Of a DNA stretch of 64,000 nt, positions 16,521 through 26,288 are shown one piece after another; the first letter of the stretch is position 1; the number at the start of each line of letters is the position of its first letter. The stretch is taken from contig QHYE01000059.1 in the NCBI GenBank assembly GCA_003224055.1, forward strand, positions 1-64,000, in the 5' to 3' direction. The position numbers were made by a program, and so were the translations under genes. This stretch comes from Acidobacteriota bacterium (lineage in GTDB: Bacteria; Acidobacteriota; Terriglobia; Acidiferrales; UBA7541). The notes below the pieces were generated by a model. The model worked only from the letters and a program-made list of their open reading frames with translations, searched no databases and was not told the DNA's origin.

Positions 16521-17651
16521 ATGCGCGAAGGGTTAAAGCGCTTCTTCAAGAGAACAGTCCTGCCGTTTTTCCTGATCGTATTTGGAGCAATCGTCTTATT
16601 CGTCGCGGTCTTTTGGCTGAAGTGTGCTTTCGAGAAACCCGCTGTCGGGCAACTTTCCGTGATTGCGCAGCACGGAAACGCTGCACCTGACATCGGTGAG
16701 AAAAATCGTAGGCCTCTCGAGGACTCCTATTTTTCTTATCCCGAGTGGTACATCGTTTGGAGTTACGAGGAGCGCGCGCAGTATCTGCCCAAGAATCTGC
16801 CGAGCGGGTTTCCGTACTTTGCCTCGATCGGACAATACTGGCGCTCGTACTGTTTCATTTGCGGACTGACGCAAAGCCGCCATCAATTCAATTTTGGCGA
16901 TCACCTGAGTTCGTTTGTGCTCGGCGGCAGCTTCGCGCTCGAATACGCCATCCGCGGCGCGTACGAGCAAACCATCGGGCGCCTCAGCGAATGGACCAGT
17001 TCGCATGAACTTGTAGAAGAAGATGCCTACGCCGCGCGGGTAGCGCGGGAATACGCGGATTTCGTTTATATCCGTCCATTCTACGAATTCCATTTCGCTC
17101 ACGCGCTGAAACAGCTTTGGAAAGAAACGCCCTTCTGGGGCAAGCATCTCATTCGAAAGTGGGAGCGCAAATTCATCCTCAGCGTCGACTACGGAATCGA
17201 AGCGATTTACGCCGGGGCCATGGAAATAGCCAGCCACCTCACTTACGGGGCCGAATCGGCCGACACTTACACGTGGATCGAGAACGCGCCGGAAACACTT
17301 TTTCAGGAGTTTCCGCGCGTAAAAAAAGTAAAAGACGTCAGCTCGCAATCCTATGTCGCGATCATTCCGCGCTACCAGGAATTCACCGATCTCGCCGTCA
17401 AGCTGGCGAATCGTGATGTGCATTTCATTCAAATCGCCGGCAACGATGAAATCATGCTGACCGTGGTCGCTCCTAAAACCTGGAACTACGATTTGCCCGC
17501 GAACGAAGCCAGCCTGCTCTTCACCGAGAACTTTCTGACGCAGCCACAGGTGAAACGATTCGCGCTCGAATGTCCGGTACGTTCCCTGCATTCCGTGCTG
17601 ACCCATCTTGCCGGCCGCGGTGTCAAAATCGAGCATATCTACGACTACTGA
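16521..17651 (+). CDS. Conserved-looking single-pass membrane protein of unknown function
   Basis: 376 residues. One N-terminal membrane anchor (residues 12-35, LPFFLIVFGAIVLFVAVFWLK) is followed by a large, apparently periplasmic domain. It is rich in aromatic residues (YFSYPEWYIVWSYEERAQYL, IGQYWRSYCFICGLTQSRHQFN) and ends in an alpha/beta-looking stretch (SYVAIIPRYQEFTDLAVKLA, LECPVRSLHSVLTHLAGRG). I do not recognise the family. The several His, Tyr, Trp and Cys residues could form a cofactor pocket, but no known motif is evident. It is downstream of a 4-helix membrane protein and divergent from the FAD-linked oxidase, so an envelope redox role is a guess. Confidence 0.6.
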   Translation: MREGLKRFFKRTVLPFFLIVFGAIVLFVAVFWLKCAFEKPAVGQLSVIAQHGNAAPDIGEKNRRPLEDSYFSYPEWYIVWSYEERAQYLPKNLPSGFPYFASIGQYWRSYCFICGLTQSRHQFNFGDHLSSFVLGGSFALEYAIRGAYEQTIGRLSEWTSSHELVEEDAYAARVAREYADFVYIRPFYEFHFAHALKQLWKETPFWGKHLIRKWERKFILSVDYGIEAIYAGAMEIASHLTYGAESADTYTWIENAPETLFQEFPRVKKVKDVSSQSYVAIIPRYQEFTDLAVKLANRDVHFIQIAGNDEIMLTVVAPKTWNYDLPANEASLLFTENFLTQPQVKRFALECPVRSLHSVLTHLAGRGVKIEHIYDY

Positions 17652-17754
17652 AACACCGGCGCACCTCTAATTCTCTACGGAACAAAAAACAAGGCGCCGC
17701 CGTATCTACCGGCAGCAGTCCATCCTTAAGAATAGGTGTCCCTCGGGGTATCCG

Positions 17755-20193
17755 ATGACCAACTTCTGGCAAGACATCCGGTACGCATTTCGCATGTTTT
17801 CGAATAGCCGCGGATTCGCCGCCATTGCTGTTCTTACCCTGGCCCTTGGAATTGGCGCGAATACCGCGCTCTTTTCCGTCGTAAACGGCGTGCTGCTGAA
17901 CCCGCTGCCGTTTTCGAATCCCGACGAACTCTACGCCGTTTATTCGAAAACTGCGGCGTTTGGGCAAAGCTCAATTTCCTATCCGAATTTCCTCGACTGG
18001 CAGAAGCAAAATCATTCTTTCTCGAACCTAAGCGCTTTCCGATCCGATGACTACAATTTGACCGGCGCGGGCGAGCCGGAGCGGCTGCACGCGCACATGA
18101 TCTCCGCGGAATGTTTCCCCACCCTAGGCCTCAATCCCTTGCTGGGCCGCAATTTCCGCCCCGAAGAAGATCGGGCGGGCGCGGGCCCCGTGGCCGTTAT
18201 TGGCGATGGTTTGTGGAAGCGAAAGTTTGCCTCGTCGCCGGAGGTTATCGGAAAAAACATCACGCTGAACGGCAAGTCCTACACGATCGTCGGCGTTGCC
18301 CAGGCACGCATTCCGGGGATCAGTCCTTCGGACGTCTATGTTCCCATCGGCCAGTGGGCCGATCCGACGTTTCTCGACCGCCGCATCAGCATGGGCATGA
18401 ACTCGATCGGTCGCCTCAAGCCCGGCGTCACATTCGCTCAGGCCCGCGCGGACATGGACTCCGTCGCGCAAAACCTTGCTGCGGCTTATCCCGATGCGGA
18501 CAAAGGCACAGGTATCACGTTGGTTCCGCTCAAGACGGATGTTGTCGGCGAAGTCCGCGGAATTCTGCTCGTGCTGCTGGGCGCGGTCGGCTTTGTTCTT
18601 CTGATCGCTTGCGCTAATGTCGCGAATCTCCTGCTCGCGCGTTCGACCGGACGCACCCGAGAATTCGCCATCCGCTCGGCGCTTGGCGCCAGCCCCGCGC
18701 GCGTCATCCGCCAGTTGCTCACCGAAAGCGTAATCCTTGGCGTCGCCGGCGGCGCGATCGGCCTGCTTCTCGCGAAGCTGGCGATGCACGCCATACTCAC
18801 CGGATTGGCGGACGCGCTTCCGCGCACCGACGAAATCGCGCTCGATTCCCACGTCCTGCTTTTCACGGCCGGCATTTCCATCCTCACGGGTATCGTTTTC
18901 GGACTCGCGCCAGCCATTAAGATGTTGCGGCCACGATTGAGCGAGACGCTGAAAGAGGGCGGACGCGGATCGAGCGGCGCTCGGCATCGGACGCAAAGCG
19001 TTTTTGTCGTCGTCGAAATGGCCATGGCGCTCGTTCTTTTGGTCGGCGCGGGACTGATGGTTCGAAGCCTCGCCGCGCTCTGGGGAATTAATCCCGGCTT
19101 CGATCCGCACAACGCGCTCTCGTTCGCAACTTCTCTGACTTCCGATCCCTCCGTGACGCCGGGCCAGTTGCGTTCGAAATACCGCGAAAGTCTACGGCAG
19201 TTCGAAAGCGTCCCCGGAGTGGAATCCGTCGCCATGATCGGCGGGTCGCTCCCCATGACCGGGGATTCTGAAGTTCCGTTCTGGCTCGAAGGCCAGGCGC
19301 CGCCGGCCAACCAAAGCGATATGACCTTCGCGCTTTTCTATCTCGTGACGCCGCCATACCAGCAGGCGATGCGCATTCCGATTCAGCGCGGGCGTTTCCT
19401 CAACGATCGCGACGACGAGCATTCGCCGGCCGTCGCGGTGATTGACGCTACGTTTGCGCGCAAATATTTTCCGAATGTCGATCCCGTCGGCAAGCGCATC
19501 AACGTCGGGCTGCTGGATATCCAGCCGGAAATTATCGGCGTAGTCGGTCACGTCGAGCATTGGGGATTGGGCGCCAAGGGCCACGATACCTTGCAGTCGC
19601 AACTTTATTTGTCGGTCTGGCAAGTGCCAGACCGGTTCTGGCCGCTCCTTTCCAGCGGCTCCGGCTACGTTGCGCGCACGGCGGCTTCTCCGCTCGGCGT
19701 CGTGAGCGCAATTCGCGAAGCCGCGGTGAGAGGCGATCCCAGCTCCGTTGTGTTTGGCGCCCGGCCGCTGCAGGAAATTGTTGGCAATTCCATCGCGACA
19801 CAGCGGCTGGCGATGATTCTGCTCAGCGTTTTTTCCGCGCTGGCGCTGGTGCTTTCCGCGATCGGAATTTACGGCGTGATTTCCTATCTCACCGGGCAGC
19901 GCACGCATGAAATCGGCATTCGCGTGGCGCTGGGCGCGTCGAGCCGCGATGTGCTGCGCATGGTGCTCGGCGAAGGGATGAAAATCACGCTCATCGGCGT
20001 GGCCATCGGCCTGGCCGCGGCGCTCGGATTGACGCGGCTCATTGCCAAACTAATTTACGGCGTCGGCGCATCCGATCCCCTCACGTTTGTGGGCGTCGCC
20101 GTACTTCTGACCGGCGTCGCGCTGCTCGCCTGCTACATTCCGGCGCGGCGCGCGATGCGGGTGGACCCGATGATCGCTTTGCGTTACGAGTGA
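17755..20193 (+). CDS. ADOP-type duplicated MacB/FtsX permease
   Basis: 812 residues with two MacB-periplasmic-core plus FtsX-permease units in tandem, the acidobacterial duplicated orphan permease layout. The N-terminus QDIRYAFRMFSNSRGFAAIAVLTLALGIGANTALF is the family signature. The first FtsX core is near LLVLLGAVGFVLLIACANVANLLLAR (about 265-300), and the second TM cluster starts near residue 680 with the conserved GIYGVISYLTGQRTHEIGIRVALGA. No ABC ATPase or PadR regulator is adjacent, as is common for 'orphan' copies. The substrate is unknown; an envelope export or lipoprotein/peptide release role is the usual guess. Confidence 0.9.
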   Translation: MTNFWQDIRYAFRMFSNSRGFAAIAVLTLALGIGANTALFSVVNGVLLNPLPFSNPDELYAVYSKTAAFGQSSISYPNFLDWQKQNHSFSNLSAFRSDDYNLTGAGEPERLHAHMISAECFPTLGLNPLLGRNFRPEEDRAGAGPVAVIGDGLWKRKFASSPEVIGKNITLNGKSYTIVGVAQARIPGISPSDVYVPIGQWADPTFLDRRISMGMNSIGRLKPGVTFAQARADMDSVAQNLAAAYPDADKGTGITLVPLKTDVVGEVRGILLVLLGAVGFVLLIACANVANLLLARSTGRTREFAIRSALGASPARVIRQLLTESVILGVAGGAIGLLLAKLAMHAILTGLADALPRTDEIALDSHVLLFTAGISILTGIVFGLAPAIKMLRPRLSETLKEGGRGSSGARHRTQSVFVVVEMAMALVLLVGAGLMVRSLAALWGINPGFDPHNALSFATSLTSDPSVTPGQLRSKYRESLRQFESVPGVESVAMIGGSLPMTGDSEVPFWLEGQAPPANQSDMTFALFYLVTPPYQQAMRIPIQRGRFLNDRDDEHSPAVAVIDATFARKYFPNVDPVGKRINVGLLDIQPEIIGVVGHVEHWGLGAKGHDTLQSQLYLSVWQVPDRFWPLLSSGSGYVARTAASPLGVVSAIREAAVRGDPSSVVFGARPLQEIVGNSIATQRLAMILLSVFSALALVLSAIGIYGVISYLTGQRTHEIGIRVALGASSRDVLRMVLGEGMKITLIGVAIGLAAALGLTRLIAKLIYGVGASDPLTFVGVAVLLTGVALLACYIPARRAMRVDPMIALRYE

Positions 20194-20285
20194 TCGTTCC
20201 ACAACTATTTCGCGAACCGCGACGCAAAAGCCGGTTTCCGCCTTGGCGGAGCCGCCGGTCGGCCTCACGATGCGGAGCCGGCCGC

Positions 20286-21551
20286 TCAAACAGCACTCTC
20301 CGCACGTGTTTTTTTGAGGTTTAGCGTCGCATTGTTGATCAACGGCCGCGCCCAGAAGCCAACGCTGAGAACGACGCCAAACGTGAGATACAAGAATGCC
20401 ATCCCGCTTCGCAACCCCGCGTAGTCGCCGATTCGCCCGATAATGACCGGCACGATGGCTGCGCCAATAATTCCCGTGCCCAAAATTCCCGAGAATGAAC
20501 CGTGATACTCCACGACGGAATTCAGCGCGAGCGACACCACGATGGGCCACATGACCGAAGCAAACAAGCCGATCGCCGGAAACGCCATCAGCGAAACTCT
20601 GGCGGGGCCGAACAAGGCCGCTGATAGACAGAGCAGCGCACCGGCGCACGCGCCAATCAGCACCTTGCGGCTATCGAACAGTTTCAGCAGCAACAGGCCA
20701 ATCACGCAACCCACGGTGAGCAGGCCCCAAAACCAGGAGACCGCCGCGGCTCCGGTGGTGTGAGGATCGAACCCGTGATATTGGTGGAGAAAATTCGAGA
20801 TCCAGTTCGCAGTTCCCTGTTCGCAGCCCGTGTACGCGAACATCGCGACAAAATACAGCCAAACCACGGGCTGCCGCATGAGGCTCCGGTACATGTCCAA
20901 CGAGCCGGCGCGTTCTTCGGCGGTATGCTGGACAGCGGGAAACCTGGACAAGACCAGGACCACCATCATCAACAGAGCGCAGACGGCAAAGACCCAGTAG
21001 ATGGAAGCCCATGGCAGCTCCGGCGGAGTGAGTCTGCCCAGAACGCGCAACAAGGCGCTTTGATGGTGCGAAGCATTGTTGAGATTCAGAACCAGATACG
21101 AGTAGATACGCGGACTGATGAACGAGGCGCTGCCGAATACCAGTTGAGCGAGCGCCGAATTGAAAGCGTAATGTTCTTCCCCGCCCGCGACCCGCAACAA
21201 CGGATTGATGGCCACTTGCAGCGTGGCCATGCCGGCCCCGATGGCGAACAAGGACACCACCGCGATATTGTACCGAGGGAACAGCGCGAAGCTGAGAGAA
21301 CCGAGCGTCGCGGCGACAAACGACACGATCATCACTGGTTTCTCGGTGAACTGCTCCACGAGAAAGCCCGCAGGAATGGACATCACGCCGTAGGCGATGA
21401 AAAACGCAAACACGAGAAATCCGGCGGCCATCAGGCTCACGCGAAAGCTGCCGATGATGTCCGGGACGATCGCGTTGATAATGTTGGTCAACAAGGAGAT
21501 CACGAAAAACGTGAGGAGAACCAGGCTCACCATGTAGCGGTTTCGCGTCAT
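20286..21551 (-). CDS. MFS sugar transporter (FucP/NagP-like)
   Basis: 421 residues with about 12 membrane segments. The N-terminal half (GVMSIPAGFLVEQFTEKP in loop 2-3) and the internal YTGCEQGTANWISNFL segment resemble the fucose/glucose-galactose/GlcNAc permease group, in which a membrane-embedded acid residue of that E(Q/x)G segment takes part in proton coupling. It follows the ROK kinase by 36 bp on the same strand, and the kinase follows a SIS isomerase. The likely cargo is therefore an amino sugar or hexose that is phosphorylated after entry (inference). Confidence 0.82.
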   Translation of the reverse strand: MTRNRYMVSLVLLTFFVISLLTNIINAIVPDIIGSFRVSLMAAGFLVFAFFIAYGVMSIPAGFLVEQFTEKPVMIVSFVAATLGSLSFALFPRYNIAVVSLFAIGAGMATLQVAINPLLRVAGGEEHYAFNSALAQLVFGSASFISPRIYSYLVLNLNNASHHQSALLRVLGRLTPPELPWASIYWVFAVCALLMMVVLVLSRFPAVQHTAEERAGSLDMYRSLMRQPVVWLYFVAMFAYTGCEQGTANWISNFLHQYHGFDPHTTGAAAVSWFWGLLTVGCVIGLLLLKLFDSRKVLIGACAGALLCLSAALFGPARVSLMAFPAIGLFASVMWPIVVSLALNSVVEYHGSFSGILGTGIIGAAIVPVIIGRIGDYAGLRSGMAFLYLTFGVVLSVGFWARPLINNATLNLKKTRAESAV

Positions 21552-21587
21552 CGGTCGTGGTTCTCCTGGTTTTTGCTGTTTGACCGG

Positions 21588-22523
21588 TCAAACTGCTCGG
21601 TTGGCTTTTTGCCCGAAGCGGTGATGCCAGACGCGGGCTGCACCGATCAGGTTGGCGTCTTCGCCGAGCGAAGCCAGGGCGAGTTCCGTCTTTTCAAACG
21701 GCACGAAGCGGCATCCCTGAGAAATTACTTTTCGGAGATCGTCGAGACTCACGCTCTTCATCACGCTGCCGCCCAGCACAATCCTGTCCGGCACAAACAA
21801 GTTGATCAAGTTGGCCAAACCCAGCCCGAGGTAATACGCCTCGCGCGCCACGGCTCCACGCGCCAGTGCGTCGCCTTCCTTCGCAAGCTGGAAAATCTCT
21901 TTGGCGCTTGGACCTTTCGCAGATTGGCGGTCTGCCGGTGCCTGGCTCTTGAACCATGCCGCCATCGCCGGGCCCGTCGCCAGCGCTTCCCAGCATCCCC
22001 GGAAGCCACAGGAGCAAAGGGGCCCCGAGGCGTCCACGACGTGATGACCCACTTCGGGATGCGACCGGTCCGCGCCGCGGTAGAGTTCTCCGCCCAAAAT
22101 AATTCCGCCGCCAATTCCCGTGCCGACCGTTACGTAGATCAAACGCGACTTGCCTTTTCCCGCGCCCCAGGCTGCTTCTCCCAGCGCCGCGGCGTCGCCG
22201 TCATTTTCCAGCGCCGCGCGGACGTTGAATTCGCGCGCCAGGTCTTTTACCGGGTTACAGCCTTTCCACGCCGGAAGAAAATCCACATCGCCGAATTCGC
22301 CGCTGAATGGGTAGACCCAGCCCGTCGAGCCGATGCCGATGCCGGAAAGTTCCACGCCAGAGATTTGCGCCGACTCGCGCAACAGGCGAATCATCTGCGC
22401 AAGCCCGCTGGGATAAGCGCGCGCGGCTTCGGTCGGGCATTCCACTCGGGACAAGACTTTGCCGCGGTCGTCCACGATGCCGGCGGCAATTTTCGTTCCG
22501 CCGATGTCGACGGCACCAATCAC
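21588..22523 (-). CDS. ROK-family sugar kinase
   Basis: 311 residues. The phosphate-1 motif AVDIGGTKIAAGIVDDRG opens the protein. GTGIGGGIILGGELYRG is the second nucleotide loop, and CSCGFRGCWEALATG is the ROK zinc site (CxCGxxGCxE). These are features of glucokinases, N-acetylglucosamine and N-acetylmannosamine kinases; the sequence alone does not decide. The GTG start at 22523 overlaps the stop of the SIS gene (GTGA), showing coupling. Confidence 0.9.
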   Translation of the reverse strand: MIGAVDIGGTKIAAGIVDDRGKVLSRVECPTEAARAYPSGLAQMIRLLRESAQISGVELSGIGIGSTGWVYPFSGEFGDVDFLPAWKGCNPVKDLAREFNVRAALENDGDAAALGEAAWGAGKGKSRLIYVTVGTGIGGGIILGGELYRGADRSHPEVGHHVVDASGPLCSCGFRGCWEALATGPAMAAWFKSQAPADRQSAKGPSAKEIFQLAKEGDALARGAVAREAYYLGLGLANLINLFVPDRIVLGGSVMKSVSLDDLRKVISQGCRFVPFEKTELALASLGEDANLIGAARVWHHRFGQKANRAV

Positions 22524-23590
22524 GGTTTTCCTCCGCTGGTCTGCTTGGGCAGCAGGCCATACTCGTCTTCGACTACGAAGGAACAGAGGCGAAAGGAATC
22601 ACAATCCACGCCCGAGAGACGCGACAAGCGCTCGGCGGCAAGTTGCACCGGGATGATGTCGATGAGGAATTGCCACTCGGACGGAATCGCCGGAAGTTGG
22701 AACACCAGATCTCCCGCGTCGCCCGGAAGATGCTGGCCGATCAGCATGACGCTCGCGCCGAGTTGCCGGAGATCCCGCGCGACGGCCAGATCCTGCTCAC
22801 GCATTTGCGCGCCGTCGATCCACATGCCGAAACGAAAATCCTTGGCGATCATTTCCTGCGGGCCATGGCGGAAGCTTCCCGTGCCCATCGCGGTTGCCGG
22901 CGCTTTCACGCCTTCTTCCCAAAGCAGCCGCGCTTCGCAGCAACTCCCGAGGCTGGAACCGCGAGCCAGGAAATAAGAAACAGCGCCGGGAAGAAGCCAG
23001 GTTGTGTCTGCAACCTGTTTCTGCCAGCCTGGAATGGCGCGCGCGGTTTCGGCAATCGAAAGCGAGAGCGTGGACGCGAGTTGCGCATCGAACGAACCGG
23101 CGACATTGCTTGCGAGAAGACCCACGGCAGCGGCCAAGGTGGAGTACGTGTTGACGGAAATGGCGTGATCGAGCGCGATGGGAACGACGATGGGAATCTG
23201 CGCTTCCTTGGCCAGCGGCCCGTCCGGCGCATTCGTCACGGCAATGACGGTCGCGCCGGCCGCGCGCGCTTTTGCAGCGAGTTGAACGATTTCGATGCTG
23301 CGGCCGCTGCGCGAAATAATGATGATGGCGGCACCGGGCGGGAAGGTGGAGAACAGGAGCAGCTCCGCCGCGTCCTGCATGTAGACAGGACGAGCATTCT
23401 GGTAAAAGAGCGCGCCCACATTGAGTGCCGCATGCCAACTGCTGCCGATCCCGGTCAGGTAGACGTGCCGCGCGTTGCGGATCGCGGCAGCCGCCGCACC
23501 CAGAGCTAGGAGCCTCGGCCGGCACAAGTATTCGATGGTCCGCTCCAATTCTTCAGGCTGACGGAGAATGTCGCGCAAGAAATGTGTCAT
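22520..23590 (-). CDS. Double-SIS phosphosugar isomerase/deaminase (GlmS C-terminal-like, NagB-II/AgaS type)
   Basis: 356 residues. The opening FLRDILRQPEELERTIEYL resembles the 'MxKEIxEQPxxLxxT' start of the GlmS isomerase part. SIS domain 1 contains YLTGIGSSWHAALNVGALF and IIIISRSGRSIEIV. SIS domain 2 ends with MGTGSFRHGPQEMI, the equivalent of the GlmS GELKHGP loop. No glutaminase domain is present, so deamination or isomerisation of an amino-sugar phosphate is expected rather than glutamine-driven synthesis. ATG 23590 overlaps the restored stop of the upstream frameshifted gene (ATGA) and its own stop overlaps the ROK kinase start. Confidence 0.88.
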   Translation of the reverse strand: MTHFLRDILRQPEELERTIEYLCRPRLLALGAAAAAIRNARHVYLTGIGSSWHAALNVGALFYQNARPVYMQDAAELLLFSTFPPGAAIIIISRSGRSIEIVQLAAKARAAGATVIAVTNAPDGPLAKEAQIPIVVPIALDHAISVNTYSTLAAAVGLLASNVAGSFDAQLASTLSLSIAETARAIPGWQKQVADTTWLLPGAVSYFLARGSSLGSCCEARLLWEEGVKAPATAMGTGSFRHGPQEMIAKDFRFGMWIDGAQMREQDLAVARDLRQLGASVMLIGQHLPGDAGDLVFQLPAIPSEWQFLIDIIPVQLAAERLSRLSGVDCDSFRLCSFVVEDEYGLLPKQTSGGKP

Positions 23591-23662
23591 GGGTCGCTTA
23601 GGCCAAGCATCTCCTTCAACCAGAAATCGCTCTCTTTCAGCCAGACGTATGACACTTTTCCA

Positions 23663-24700
23663 TCACGTATCCCAAAATCTACAGCGTGAAGTTCGCGAGG
23701 GCCGTAGATAATGATCTTGTCCCCTATCCGTGGTTGGTTCGTCTCCCGCTCGATACCCAGCAAGTAAACCCTTTATCTCAAGTATGGGCTTTTGTGCGTC
23801 CAGCTTTTTCTCTGCGGACGGTGTCCCATAGGCCTTCACGACATCCTCTTCAGAACTCCTCAATCCAACGCCTTCCGGCGTCTTCCAGGCGCGAAGAGCA
23901 TTTGTCGCGATCCTCTTGCGCATATGCAGGCAATTGGGAAAATCGCTCGGCAAGACGTCAGCGACTCCCGATGTCTCCTCAACGTTCGTCGCAAAGTGCA
24001 AAGACGCTTGACCATCCTGTGACTGAAAACACTCCACGGGCGAGGGCCTATTTTTTTGCGCGGGCAAGCCGAAGTGCCGCAACAGGCTATCCAGGGAGAG
24101 TTCGCCATCGGTGCAGTAGGGTCCCAGGCAGTCAGGCCCAACGAAGGCATCGCTCTCCAATTCGATAAAAGATACTCGTCCATCGCGGAGGCGAAAGCGG
24201 GCTGCTCGGACAGCTCCGTTCAGACGCCCCTTGTAGAGGAGCAGCTTCTTGCCCTTCTGATGGTGGGTATCATCCAGCTCTAAATCCTCCACACCGGAAG
24301 GCTTCCCGTATGTCTTCGCAATGTCCGCCTCTTGGCTCCCCAATCCGATTCCCTCAGAGGTTTTCCAGTTGCGTATGTCTTGCGTCGTCAGTTTTCCGTC
24401 TTTTCCTGTCCACATTCCGAACTCGGCAAAATCACGCAGATCGATATATCCCACTTCTCCCCGACTGCCTTCCGTTATGATCAGGAACGCCTGCCCGTTC
24501 TCTGTTCGATAGCCGTAGATGCCTCCTGCGCTAGACCGTCCACCCAGCTGCTGAGCCAGACCCTCAAACGAGACATTGCCATCGATGCAAACGGGGCCCA
24601 GACATTTCGGCCCCGAATATACCTGCGCCTCAGCGATGGGGGCGAAGGACACCATCGTCAGCAAGACCGCACCAAGCACGGCTAGACATGAGTTTTTCAT
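23663..24700 (-). CDS. Exported two-repeat protein with CLGPxC motif; 3' end frameshifted
   Basis: 345 residues as it reads, with a signal peptide at 1-25. Two homologous units of about 160 residues are visible. Unit 1 opens with CLGPVCIDG (Cys33, Cys38) and includes [22 protein letters not shown]. Unit 2 opens with CLGPYCTDG and includes [22 protein letters not shown]. After ILEIK, near 23769-23774 (an AAAGGGTTT run on the minus strand), the frame is lost. Removing one base restores VYLLGIERE, then [20 protein letters not shown] and KESDFW, which match the end of unit 1 ([23 protein letters not shown]). The restored 370-residue protein stops at 23587 in an ATGA overlap with the SIS gene. Its start overlaps the fumC stop the same way. 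Function unknown. Confidence 0.8.
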   Translation of the reverse strand: MKNSCLAVLGAVLLTMVSFAPIAEAQVYSGPKCLGPVCIDGNVSFEGLAQQLGGRSSAGGIYGYRTENGQAFLIITEGSRGEVGYIDLRDFAEFGMWTGKDGKLTTQDIRNWKTSEGIGLGSQEADIAKTYGKPSGVEDLELDDTHHQKGKKLLLYKGRLNGAVRAARFRLRDGRVSFIELESDAFVGPDCLGPYCTDGELSLDSLLRHFGLPAQKNRPSPVECFQSQDGQASLHFATNVEETSGVADVLPSDFPNCLHMRKRIATNALRAWKTPEGVGLRSSEEDVVKAYGTPSAEKKLDAQKPILEIKGLLAGYRAGDEPTTDRGQDHYLRPSRTSRCRFWDT

Positions 24701-26112
24701 GGATGGGTCATGTCCTCGGGCTTGACGAGGGCGTCGAATTCTTCGGGGGTGACGTAGCCGAGCTTGATGGCGGCTTCGCGGAGGCTGATGCGGGCGTGGT
24801 GGGCGGCTTTGGCGACCTGGGCGGCGTTGTCGTAGCCGATTTTGGGGGCGAGGGCAGTGACGAGCATGAGGGAATTCTTGAGGTAATGGCCGATTTGCTC
24901 GCGGTTGGCTTCGATGCCGCGGACGCAGTGTTCAACGAAGCTGTTGCAAGAGTCGGCGAGGAGTTCGACGGAGTGCAAATAATTGAAAATGATCACGGGC
25001 TTGAAAACGTTGAGCTCGAAATTTCCTTGTGAGCCGGCAAAGCCGATGGCGGCATCATTCCCCATGACCTGCACGGAGACCATGGTGAGGGCTTCGGCCT
25101 GCGTGGGATTCACTTTGCCGGGCATGATGGAAGAGCCGGGCTCATTTTCGGGGAGGGTGAGTTCGCCGAGGCCACAGCGCGGGCCGGAGGCGAGCCAGCG
25201 AATGTCGTTGGCGATTTTCATGAGGGAAGCGGCGAGCGTCTTCAGCGCGCCGGAGGCGAAGACGAGTTCGTCGTGCGCAGAGAGCGCGGCGAATTTATTG
25301 GGATGCGAGCGGAAAGGGAGGCCGGTGAGCTCGGAGATTTTGCGGGCGGCGCGCTCGGCGAATTCGGGATGGGCGTTGAGGCCGGTGCCGACGGCGGTGC
25401 CGCCGATGGCGAGATCGTAGAGACCGTCGAGAGCAACGGCGATGCGGCCGCCGTCGCGGTCGAGCAAATTCACGTAGCCGGAAAATTCCTGGCCGAGGGT
25501 GAGAGGCGTGGCGTCCTGGAGATGGGTGCGGCCGATTTTTACTACGTCCGCAAATTCCCTGGCTTTGGCATCGAGCGCGTCGCGGAGATTTTTCACGGCG
25601 GGGAGCAGGCGGCGCGCGGTTTCCGTGGCGGCGGCGATGTGCATGGCGGCGGGAAACGTGTCGTTGGAGGACTGCGACATGTTGACGTCGTCGTTGGGAT
25701 GGATGGGCTTCTTGCTGCCCAGTTCGCCGCCGGCGATTTCAATGGCGCGATTGGAAATCACCTCGTTGACGTTCATGTTGGTTTGCGTGCCGCTGCCGGT
25801 TTGCCAGACGCTAAGAGGGAAGTGTTCCGTGAGTTTTCCTTCGATGACTTCATCGGCGGCCCGCATGATGAGGCTGCATTTTTCATGCGAAAGCTTGCCC
25901 AAGTCCTGGTTCACGAGCGCGGCGGCTTTCTTGAGGATGCCGAAGGCGCGGATCAGCTCGGGGGGCATGAGGTCTTTGCCGATGGCGAAGTGGATGAGCG
26001 AACGGGCGGTCTGCGCGCCGTAATAGCGGTCGACGGGGACTTCGATCTTGCCCATGGAGTCGGACTCAGTGCGTGTCGGAACGGAGGCGGCTGGCTTGGC
26101 GGCTTCAGACAT
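24697..26112 (-). CDS. fumC: Fumarate hydratase, class II
   Basis: 471 residues, near the usual class II length. It interconverts fumarate and malate in the TCA cycle without an iron-sulfur cluster. Visible signatures are [22 protein letters not shown], the active-site [15 protein letters not shown], and [13 protein letters not shown] (the fumarase/aspartase superfamily signature). ATG 26112 has AAGGAG 7 nt upstream; the longer ORF to 26310 runs through repetitive intergenic DNA and was rejected. It heads a coupled minus-strand set: its TGA overlaps the ATG of the next gene. Confidence 0.96.
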   Translation of the reverse strand: MSEAAKPAASVPTRTESDSMGKIEVPVDRYYGAQTARSLIHFAIGKDLMPPELIRAFGILKKAAALVNQDLGKLSHEKCSLIMRAADEVIEGKLTEHFPLSVWQTGSGTQTNMNVNEVISNRAIEIAGGELGSKKPIHPNDDVNMSQSSNDTFPAAMHIAAATETARRLLPAVKNLRDALDAKAREFADVVKIGRTHLQDATPLTLGQEFSGYVNLLDRDGGRIAVALDGLYDLAIGGTAVGTGLNAHPEFAERAARKISELTGLPFRSHPNKFAALSAHDELVFASGALKTLAASLMKIANDIRWLASGPRCGLGELTLPENEPGSSIMPGKVNPTQAEALTMVSVQVMGNDAAIGFAGSQGNFELNVFKPVIIFNYLHSVELLADSCNSFVEHCVRGIEANREQIGHYLKNSLMLVTALAPKIGYDNAAQVAKAAHHARISLREAAIKLGYVTPEEFDALVKPEDMTHP

Positions 26113-26172
26113 CGGAGACTCCTTGAAAGGCTGCTGTCCAGATTCTATCAGCAAGTGACTGGTGGCTAGTGA

Positions 26173-26189
26173 CCCCGACAAGGTCGGGG
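26173..26189. other. Perfect hairpin CCCCGAC-AAG-GTCGGGG
   Basis: A 7-bp stem with 3-nt loop, about 60 bp upstream of the fumC start, embedded in a stretch of repeated GTGACT-like words (AGTGACTGGTGGCTAGTGAC, GGTGACTCGTGACTAATGAC). There is no T tract, so it is not a normal terminator. It may be a remnant of a dispersed intergenic repeat. Confidence 0.5.
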
Positions 26190-26288
26190 CAAGCTGGTGA
26201 CTCGTGACTAATGACTTGTAGCCGGTGGGCAGCGAGTGGAGGGTTTTGAGTTTCAAAATGGGAATTGTTGGTATACATCCCGGTTGTT

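Noticed and set aside
20760-22976. A 738-codon open frame on the plus strand
   Set aside because: It runs antisense across the MFS, ROK and SIS genes, each with strong motifs and mutual overlaps; no domain in the plus frame.
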